A stretch of DNA of 6,567 nucleotides from Clostridiales bacterium. GTDB lineage: Bacteria > Bacillota > Clostridia > Christensenellales > Aristaeellaceae. Below are positions 1-5,431 of the stretch, one piece after another (positions within the stretch are counted from its first letter, which is position 1; every line of letters starts with the position of its first letter). The stretch covers positions 1-6,567 of the forward strand of contig JAAZBR010000077.1 in the NCBI GenBank assembly GCA_012513735.1. Reading direction: 5' to 3'. A program made the translations under genes and the position numbers. Below the pieces are notes generated by a model that worked only from the letters and a program-made list of their open reading frames with translations, was not told where the DNA came from and made no database searches.

Positions 1-1802
1 CTGCTGTTATAGATGTATCCCCGCAACAAACACCTGTTCCTGTGGAGCGGCCTGCTGCCCCCACGCCTGTGGCGCCTCAGCCAATGGAGGAGAAGGCCGT
101 CGCGCAACGCCCAGTTTTATCCCAGCAGGTGGAGCAAACTGCACAGCCGCAGGAAACAAGACAACCAAGGCCGGGTCCTATTCGCGATGTGGGCATGGCG
201 GCCGCCGTGCCACTGACAGGAGAGCGTGTGCGCGTGGAACAACCCCGCAGCTTGCCTGAGGAGCAGCGGCGGCTTGATGGAACGGCCAAGCCCCGGAAAC
301 CTCAGGAGAAGCAGATCGGCCTGATGCTGGACAGCTATGCCCGCCCACCAGCCAATCTGCTCAGCGTGCCCGCGCCGAATGAAAACGGCGACACCACGGA
401 GGAGGACTACAAGCGTGCGGAAAAGCTAATCAGCACGCTAAGCAGCTTCAACATCACCGCGACCGTGCAGCAGATCGTCCATGGCCCAGCGATCACGCGC
501 TTTGCCATCCGCCTGGCGGAGGGCGTCAATGTCAACCGTCTGCGAAATGTGATGGACAATATCGCCGTGGAGCTGCTGGCTAAAAGCCCTGTGCGGGCGG
601 AAATCCCCATTCCGGGCACGCCGCTGATCGGCATCGAGGTATCCAACGACAAGGCCACTACTGTATATCTGAGCGAGGTGCTGCATTCTCCCAAGATGCA
701 GGAGCTGCGCTCGCCCACCGCGGTGGCGCTGGGCAAGGACATCACAGGCGCGCCGGTGATCTGTGAGCTGATGGACATGCCCCATTTGTTGATCGCCGGC
801 GCCACGGGCAGCGGAAAATCGGTTTGCATTAACAGCATTATCACCAGCCTGCTGTACCGTGCCACGCCGCGCGACCTGCGGCTGATTCTGATAGACCCTA
901 AGTTTGTTGAGCTGCAGCCATACAATGACATACCCCACCTGTTGCTGCCTGTGGTGGTGGACCCTAAAAAGGCGGTGGCGGCTCTGGAGTGGGTGTGCAT
1001 CGAAATGGACGAGCGCTATCAGAAGCTGCAGCAGATGGCTGTGCGTAACATTGATGCCTACAACAAGAAGCTGGCGCCTGATGAGGAGCCGATGCCCAAA
1101 ATCGTGGTGATCGTGGACGAAATGAGCGACCTGATGGCCTCTGCCGGCAAAGTCATCGATGAGCATGTCAAGCGCATCACCGCCAAGGCGCGGGCCGCGG
1201 GTATTTGTCTGATATTGGCTACCCAGCGCCCCTCGGTGGACGTGATCACGGGCATCATTAAGGCCAACATCCCCAGTCGCATTGCGTTCCAGGTTTCCTC
1301 ACAGATCGATAGCCGCACCATCCTGGACAGTCAGGGTGCGGAAAAGCTATTGGGATACGGCGACATGCTTTACCTGCCGCGCAACCTGTCCAGCCCCAGG
1401 CGTGTACAGGGCTGCTTTGTCAGCGACAAGGAAGTGAGCGCTGTGGCCGATTTTGTGAAGAGCCGCAACAACGCCGATTACAATGTGGACATCATGGAAC
1501 ATGTGGAGAAAGGCGACAAGGCGGACAGCGGCAATGGCGCCGGTGGAGCGGCCGGCAGTGAGGATGCGGATGCCTTTGATGAACTGTTGCCCCAGGCCAT
1601 TGAGATGGCGGTGGAGGCGGGCCAGATGTCTATCTCCATGCTGCAGCGGGTGCTGCGGGTGGGGTATGGGCGGGCTGGCCGCCTGATTGACGAAATGGCG
1701 CGTCGCAACATCATCAGCGGCAATGAGGGAACCAAAGCCCGTAAAACGCTGATCACCCGGGAGGAGTATATGCAGTTGTTTGACAAGGATGATCCTTTTT
1801 AA
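1..1802 (+). CDS. ftsK: DNA translocase FtsK/SpoIIIE (5'-truncated by window edge)
   Basis: ATP-driven hexameric pump that moves double-stranded DNA through the division septum. The reading frame is open from base 3 with no start, so the N-terminal membrane domain lies upstream. Residues counted from base 42: a Pro/Gln/Ala-rich linker fills about 1-90, followed by the alpha domain (with PIPG at about 190). The motor has Walker A GATGSGKS at 253-260 and Walker B VIVDEM with Asp359-Glu360. Downstream are LATQRPSVDVITG, the IKANIPSRIAF segment and the RVQGCFVSD strand. A short acidic and Gly-rich linker leads to the winged-helix gamma domain (about 513-580, with LQRVLRVGYGRAGRLIDEM), which in this family reads KOPS or SRS sequences to set direction. 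The motor and gamma domains are intact, so the gene looks functional. The frame ends in TAA and faces a convergent gene. Whether it acts mainly in vegetative division (FtsK) or sporulation (SpoIIIE) cannot be decided here. Confidence 0.96.
   Translation, partial: AVIDVSPQQTPVPVERPAAPTPVAPQPMEEKAVAQRPVLSQQVEQTAQPQETRQPRPGPIRDVGMAAAVPLTGERVRVEQPRSLPEEQRRLDGTAKPRKPQEKQIGLMLDSYARPPANLLSVPAPNENGDTTEEDYKRAEKLISTLSSFNITATVQQIVHGPAITRFAIRLAEGVNVNRLRNVMDNIAVELLAKSPVRAEIPIPGTPLIGIEVSNDKATTVYLSEVLHSPKMQELRSPTAVALGKDITGAPVICELMDMPHLLIAGATGSGKSVCINSIITSLLYRATPRDLRLILIDPKFVELQPYNDIPHLLLPVVVDPKKAVAALEWVCIEMDERYQKLQQMAVRNIDAYNKKLAPDEEPMPKIVVIVDEMSDLMASAGKVIDEHVKRITAKARAAGICLILATQRPSVDVITGIIKANIPSRIAFQVSSQIDSRTILDSQGAEKLLGYGDMLYLPRNLSSPRRVQGCFVSDKEVSAVADFVKSRNNADYNVDIMEHVEKGDKADSGNGAGGAAGSEDADAFDELLPQAIEMAVEAGQMSISMLQRVLRVGYGRAGRLIDEMARRNIISGNEGTKARKTLITREEYMQLFDKDDPF
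1785..1800 (+). terminator. possible weak hairpin plus T-run at the ftsK end
   Basis: AAGGA and TCCTT can pair around a TGA loop, and the 3' arm runs into a stretch of five T's that reaches the ftsK stop codon. The stem is only five pairs, with two G-C pairs, and lies inside the last ftsK codons. It may be a weak intrinsic terminator or chance. No stronger terminator is visible between the two convergent genes, which have no gap. Confidence 0.2.
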
Positions 1803-3013
1803 AAGGGCAGCAGGATGGTCAGACTACCCCAGACAGCCATGCACAGGCCCAGCACCATGACGATGATGCAGGGCCTTTTGCATGCAGTGGCTTCCCTATC
1901 GCACAATAGGTAAAATACGCTGTAGGGGATAAGATCTATCGCGTAGCGCGCCCCATACTGGTATCCGCCGAATGTGCGGTGGCACAGGAGCAGCAGCAGG
2001 TGCAGCAGAAAGATGCCCAACACCAGGAGCTTTGATGGGGCCAGCCTTCTGCACCATCCATCCCGCAGCACCCACCCCAGCATGCACAGCAGAACGGGGT
2101 TGGACAGAAACAGGGAAAAGCCGAACTGCTTCAACTTTACTGCTCTGCCTTCTATGCTGAAGGGCAGACCCCATAGGAAGGTAGCTGCGTTTTTGGGTAC
2201 ATGCCGCAGGGAAAACTGCGTGCCGCCCTGAAAGCTGAACTCCGGCAGGTGGTTATGGCCAAACTCCAGTGGATTGCCAAACCGTGCCCAGTTGTACCAG
2301 GCATAGGCTGCCGCTACGCACAGCCCCAGCACAATACCGGGAAGCAGCTTTTTTATCGTTACCAGAATGCGCTCATGCCCCGACTGGCGATGCAAGAACA
2401 GAGCGATCAACAGCGGGCCATAGAGGGCGTTGAAGGGACGACACCCCACGCTGAGCGCATAGCAGAACAAACCCCAGGTGGTTTTGTCTGCTTGCATGCC
2501 CTCCATGGCCAGCACGGTGAGCATAAACGCCATCACCTGTGCCTGATACCATACGGCGCCTGTCATCAGCAGCGGTAGCATGCTGGAGGCAGTGCAAAGC
2601 AGAAAAGCGGCAGCGGCGGCGCTGGCTTCCTTCCAGCCCTCTTTGCGCAGCGTGCGCACCAGCGACAGAAAAGCGATCAGGGCATATGCCTTGATCAGCA
2701 AACCATCCGGTACGTTGTAGCCAAACAGGAAGGTCAGAAAAAACACAGGAACGCTGGGAACGGGGGGGAAGCTGACGTAATAGCGGTTTTCAAAAATGGC
2801 CAGTTCCAAGTGAGGGATATCGTATGGCAGGTGCATCCGCCCTTCCCGCCAGGCCATCGCCTGGATGGTATAGGTATTGTAGGGCGATGGGGTGAAAATG
2901 CCCACCCCTGTGATCAGATGCAGCACAACCAGCAGGAGGATCAGCAGCGCGGCAAACAAATACCGTGATCTGCAGAGCGCGCGGACGGGGAAAAAACGGT
3001 GAAAAACGTTCAT
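1799..3013 (-). CDS. polytopic membrane protein, putative GT-C type glycosyltransferase
   Basis: About 404 residues from the ATG, with roughly nine or ten hydrophobic segments, the first at residues 18-40. The layout fits GT-C (GT39/PMT-like) enzymes, which transfer sugars from polyprenyl-phosphate donors on the outer membrane face. The first external loop carries PSPYN (42-46), followed by AWREGR and YYVSFPPVP (78-86). A later loop has RFGNPLEFG (244-252), and near the end is GGYQYGARY (349-357); these resemble motifs I recall from GT-C-like membrane proteins. The usual acidic catalytic residue in the first loop is not obvious, since Asn46 stands where Asp or Glu is often found, so substrate and activity are unknown. 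The frame stays open to an ATG at 3184, but that extension crosses the divergent intergenic region and is rejected. GTG at 3019 or TTG at 3022 are alternative starts, 11 and 8 bases from a GGAG. The gene appears monocistronic and unrelated to the Rnf operon. Confidence 0.8.
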   Translation of the reverse strand: MNVFHRFFPVRALCRSRYLFAALLILLLVVLHLITGVGIFTPSPYNTYTIQAMAWREGRMHLPYDIPHLELAIFENRYYVSFPPVPSVPVFFLTFLFGYNVPDGLLIKAYALIAFLSLVRTLRKEGWKEASAAAAAFLLCTASSMLPLLMTGAVWYQAQVMAFMLTVLAMEGMQADKTTWGLFCYALSVGCRPFNALYGPLLIALFLHRQSGHERILVTIKKLLPGIVLGLCVAAAYAWYNWARFGNPLEFGHNHLPEFSFQGGTQFSLRHVPKNAATFLWGLPFSIEGRAVKLKQFGFSLFLSNPVLLCMLGWVLRDGWCRRLAPSKLLVLGIFLLHLLLLLCHRTFGGYQYGARYAIDLIPYSVFYLLCDREATACKRPCIIVMVLGLCMAVWGSLTILLPF

Positions 3014-3014
3014 A

Positions 3015-3050
3015 TGCACCAAGTATAGCACTCCTCTCTGCAGGGGACAA
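3015..3050 (-). promoter_or_regulatory. candidate leftward promoter with extended -10
   Basis: On the minus strand TTGTCC (3050-3045) is followed after 17 bases by TATACT (3027-3022), preceded by TG one base upstream (an extended -10, TGCTATACT). Transcription would start near 3015, two bases before the ATG at 3013, giving a leaderless message. The same stretch contains GGAG (minus strand, 3034-3031) placed well for TTG at 3022. Both readings cannot be the main mode of expression, unless a promoter further upstream is used. Confidence 0.45.
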
Positions 3051-3098
3051 TGATGCAGTTTCTTCGGTGGAGGAGAGGGGGGTACAGGGCAGGTGTTT

Positions 3099-3117
3099 GT
3101 CAACGCAAATCCTTGAC
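3099..3117. repeat. GTCAA-N9-TTGAC inverted repeat in the divergent region
   Basis: A 5-bp inverted repeat, GTCAA at 3099-3103 and TTGAC at 3113-3117, with a 9-base spacer. The right half coincides with the -35 box of the rightward promoter and the left half gives TTGACA on the minus strand. The location suits an operator for a dimeric regulator, but the arms are short and chance is a real alternative. Confidence 0.25.
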
Positions 3118-3141
3118 GAAAGCAGCCTGCCGTGTTACCAT
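3113..3141 (+). promoter_or_regulatory. sigma-A-type promoter of the FAD synthetase-FMN protein-rnfC operon
   Basis: TTGACG at 3113-3118 (five of six -35 consensus bases), a 17-base spacer, then TACCAT at 3136-3141 (four of six -10 bases, including the key TA and final T). Transcription should begin near 3148, leaving a leader of about 38 bases before the TTG start at 3186. The leader is too short for an FMN riboswitch. The ATG at 3132 falls inside this promoter, which argues against it as the start codon of the downstream gene. Confidence 0.6.
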
Positions 3142-3185
3142 CGCGTGGAACATTTCTACTATTGCAGAGAGATGGAAGGGACACA

Positions 3186-3827
3186 TTGATTGAGTATCTG
3201 GATCAACTGCGCGCCCCCATTGGGCCGTCTGTTGTATGCCTGGGTTTTTTTGACGGTGTCCATTTAGGACACAGGGCCATTGTGGAGACGGGGCTGGATA
3301 TTGCCCACAAGCTGGAACTGCCGCTGTATGTCCACACCTATGACAGGCCACCTGCCAGCCTGATCCGAAAGGGTGCCACCACCTGTGAGTTGACTTCAAT
3401 TTGCGAGAAGGATCGGCTGTTGGCCGATATGGGGGTTGACCTGCTGGTTGTCAGCCGCTTTGATGAGGTGCTGATGCATATGCAGGGCGAGGCGTTTGTG
3501 CGGCAAGTGCTGATTCAAAACCTGCGAGCCAGGCATCTGGTGGTCGGCTTTGACCATCGGTTCGGATACCGGGGCAGCACCGGCACGGAAGAGCTGGCAG
3601 ACTTGTGCAAAAGCCTGGGGATTGGCCTGAGCGTCGTGCCCGCTGTAAAAACGGCCGACAGTCAGGTGATTTCCAGCACTGCCATTCGGGAAGCGCTGTC
3701 AAAGGGTGACTGGCAGGCGGCAGAGCAGATGCTGGGCAGACCGCCTGATGAGTATATGAAGAACAACGGGCGCCCCCTTGACATCGGGGATTATGAGGCA
3801 AAGAAAGGTGGACAGGGACTCGCATGA
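3186..3827 (+). CDS. FAD synthetase (FMN adenylyltransferase), single-domain, without riboflavin kinase
   Basis: Transfers AMP from ATP to FMN to make FAD in the cytoplasm. The 213 residues match the N-terminal nucleotidyltransferase half of bifunctional RibF: GFFDGVHLGHR at 20-30 holds the HxGH motif (His26, His29), VVGFDHRFGY lies at 119-128, and ISSTAIREAL at 162-171 is the closing ISSTxIR-type motif. After the usual LGRP the protein ends within about 30 residues, so the riboflavin kinase domain that brings RibF to about 310 residues is absent. There is no sign of frameshift, because the next gene begins immediately. TTG at 3186 is chosen: it has GGAAGGG five bases upstream, puts about 19 residues before the first motif as is usual, and avoids the ATG at 3132 that lies in the promoter. 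The stop overlaps the next start as ATGA, indicating translational coupling. A cytosolic bifunctional RibF presumably exists elsewhere. Position ahead of a multi-flavin protein suggests it supplies FAD, the donor for ApbE flavinylation (inference). Confidence 0.88.
   Translation: MIEYLDQLRAPIGPSVVCLGFFDGVHLGHRAIVETGLDIAHKLELPLYVHTYDRPPASLIRKGATTCELTSICEKDRLLADMGVDLLVVSRFDEVLMHMQGEAFVRQVLIQNLRARHLVVGFDHRFGYRGSTGTEELADLCKSLGIGLSVVPAVKTADSQVISSTAIREALSKGDWQAAEQMLGRPPDEYMKNNGRPLDIGDYEAKKGGQGLA
3804..3827 (+). promoter_or_regulatory. Shine-Dalgarno and ATGA start/stop overlap of the FMN-binding protein gene
   Basis: AAAGGTGG (3804-3811) and AGGG (3814-3817) lie 12 and 6 bases before the ATG at 3824. 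The ATG shares bases with the TGA of the FAD synthetase (ATGA, 3824-3827), a classic arrangement for coupled translation and matched expression of the two proteins. Confidence 0.6.
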
Positions 3828-5392
3828 AGAAGAGTGTTGCGGCGTGGATTGCCTTGGGATTGATCACGGTAATTGCCGGCCTGCTGCTGGCGATCACCAA
3901 TGAGGTTACCAAGGGCAAAATCGAAGCACAGGCAGCGGAAGCCAAAATAGAGGCCCGCAAGAGTGTGCTGTCAACGGCTGCCGAATTTGAGCTTCTGGAG
4001 CTGGAGGATCTGCAGCCCTTGGAAGACCTGTACATTGGTAAGTCCGGTGAAACCATCACCGGCTATGTGGGTGCTGTGGTGACCAAGGAAGGCTACGGTG
4101 GCCCCATTGAGGTGATTGCTGGTGTTGATGCGCAGGGTAAGGTGACCGGTGTATCGGTTGGCGGCAGTGAGTTTTCTGAAACTGCCGGCTTGGGCGCCAA
4201 GGCTAAGGAGCCCGCCTTCATGCAGCAGTTTATCGGCAAGCAGACTCCTGTACGCGCCGTCAAGTTTGCGCAGGACCGGGCAGATAACACCATTGACGCC
4301 ATTACGGCCGCCACCAAAACCACCAATGCTGTTGCCGGTGCTGTCAATGCGATTGCCGCTAAGGTGGATGCCTACCTAAACCCGGAAACGGACGTCGCAG
4401 CGGAGGGCACCACCTATACAGCCAGCGTCCAGGGCTTTGCCGGGCCGGTTGCTGTGCTGGTTACGGTAAAGGATAACGGCGCCATCAGCGATTTGACCGT
4501 TGGGGATGACCAGTTCGCCGAAACCGATGGCTATGGGGCCCGTGCCAAGGATCCTGTGTTTACCAAGCAGTTTGTGGGCAAGAGCTTGCCCATCACCATA
4601 GAAGATATTGATGCCCTGTCCGGCGCTACGCGCACCAGTGTAGCGGTAGTAGATGCCATCAACAAGGCGTATGAGGACAAAGTCGTGGTGGCGCCTCCCG
4701 CGCCGGAGGGCACCCGGTATACGGTCAGCGAGCAGGGCTTTGCGGGTCCTGTCGCCGTCTTTGTTACCGCGAAGGATGACGGCACCATTACGGCGCTCTC
4801 CATTGGGGATGACCAGTTCAAGGAGACCGAGGGCTATGGCGCCGGCGCCAGGGAACCAGCCTTTATCAAGCAGTTCATCGGCAAGCAGCTGCCGCTGACT
4901 CTGGATGCTATTGATGCGATTTCCGGTGCTACCCGCACCTCGACCGCGGTGGTGAATGCCATCAACCGTGCCTATGAGGAGAAGCTGGTGGATGCCGCTG
5001 GCGAACAGCAACCCCCTGCGGAGGGGCCCGCTGTTATGGAGGAACCGGCGGCAATGGAAGCGCCCGCCGCCACCGATGCGCCGGTGGAGGACAAGCCTAT
5101 AGCTGATGACAGGATTGCGACCGCCTCTGTAGACGGCTTTATTGGCCCGGTGGCTGTGACCATCACCCTGAACGCTGACGATACCCTGGCCAAGGTCGAG
5201 GTGGGCGACGCCCAGTTCAACGAGACGGAAGGTCTGGGTTCCAAGGCCAGGGATGAGGCATTCACAGCTCAGTTTGTGGGCAAGAAGCTGCCCCTGACGA
5301 TGGAGGACATTGACGCCATCGCCGGCGCAACCGTTACCAGCAAGGCGGTGGTGGAGGCCATCAACGCGGCGTATAAACAACTATCCAAATAA
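3824..5392 (+). CDS. RnfG-like membrane-anchored protein with four FMN-binding domains
   Basis: A 522-residue electron-transfer protein, about two to three times the usual RnfG length (near 200). A Lys-Lys N-terminus and one hydrophobic segment (about 6-24) anchor it, with the rest predicted outside the cytoplasm. Domain 1 (about 80-180) is RnfG-like, with GYGGPIEV and SETAGLGAKAKEP. Three further domains follow at about 196-290, 297-391 and 427-522, each with GF(A/I)GPVAV, an ETxGxG segment, QFxGK and an ApbE-type flavinylation motif. The motifs are DAITAAT (acceptor Thr164), DALSGAT (Thr269), DAISGAT (Thr370) and DAIAGAT (Thr503). In this family ApbE joins FMN to that Thr by a phosphoester bond. 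Domains 2 and 3 are closest, 101 residues apart; a Pro/Ala/Glu-rich linker (about 393-428) precedes domain 4. It is cotranslated with the FAD synthetase and sits 36 bases before rnfC. It may be the RnfG subunit itself or an additional flavin conduit; a separate rnfG could follow beyond the window. Confidence 0.92.
   Translation: MKKSVAAWIALGLITVIAGLLLAITNEVTKGKIEAQAAEAKIEARKSVLSTAAEFELLELEDLQPLEDLYIGKSGETITGYVGAVVTKEGYGGPIEVIAGVDAQGKVTGVSVGGSEFSETAGLGAKAKEPAFMQQFIGKQTPVRAVKFAQDRADNTIDAITAATKTTNAVAGAVNAIAAKVDAYLNPETDVAAEGTTYTASVQGFAGPVAVLVTVKDNGAISDLTVGDDQFAETDGYGARAKDPVFTKQFVGKSLPITIEDIDALSGATRTSVAVVDAINKAYEDKVVVAPPAPEGTRYTVSEQGFAGPVAVFVTAKDDGTITALSIGDDQFKETEGYGAGAREPAFIKQFIGKQLPLTLDAIDAISGATRTSTAVVNAINRAYEEKLVDAAGEQQPPAEGPAVMEEPAAMEAPAATDAPVEDKPIADDRIATASVDGFIGPVAVTITLNADDTLAKVEVGDAQFNETEGLGSKARDEAFTAQFVGKKLPLTMEDIDAIAGATVTSKAVVEAINAAYKQLSK
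4403..4978 (+). repeat. tandem domain repeat, 303-bp unit, within the FMN-binding protein gene
   Basis: Two in-frame copies with a 303-base period (about 4403-4675 and 4706-4978) encode FMN-binding domains 2 and 3. Exact shared DNA includes GAGGGCACC at both unit starts and GGGGATGACCAGTTC at 4502 and 4805. The acceptor threonines Thr269 and Thr370 are exactly one period apart. Domain 4 (5102-5389) is a more diverged copy, and domain 1 more distant still. This looks like internal duplication of one domain, with the 2/3 pair the most recent. Confidence 0.75.
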
Positions 5393-5416
5393 CGTGCGGC
5401 GGATGCCAATCAGAAA

Positions 5417-5431
5417 GGCGGGATCATTTTG
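5417..5431 (+). promoter_or_regulatory. Shine-Dalgarno deciding the TTG start of rnfC
   Basis: AAAGGCGGG (5414-5422), a near match to AAGGAGG, ends six bases before TTG at 5429. Translation from this TTG gives a protein beginning MGKLSFRGGIHP, which matches the usual RnfC N-terminus. No in-frame ATG precedes it, so a start search limited to ATG would miss the true N-terminus. Confidence 0.7.

Noticed and set aside
407..1166. Two overlapping long minus-strand frames opposite ftsK
   Set aside because: They cover the Walker A and Walker B coding region of ftsK, and their composition fits antisense translation.
3014..3184. N-terminal extension of the membrane protein to an ATG at 3184
   Set aside because: It would cross the whole divergent promoter region and precede a natural basic N-terminus and first membrane helix by 57 low-similarity residues.
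3142..3185. FMN (RFN) riboswitch upstream of the flavin gene
   Set aside because: The leader after the predicted transcript start is only about 40 bases and the conserved RFN element sequences are not seen.
3827..3827. Frameshift that removed the riboflavin kinase domain from the FAD synthetase
   Set aside because: No riboflavin kinase motif appears in any frame downstream; the following frame is the intact FMN-binding protein beginning at an ATGA overlap.
4376..5380. 334-codon open frame on the minus strand opposite the FMN-binding protein gene
   Set aside because: It is the antisense shadow of a strongly supported gene. Its length follows from the repeated GC-rich codons, it shows no recognisable motif, and no ribosome site was identified.
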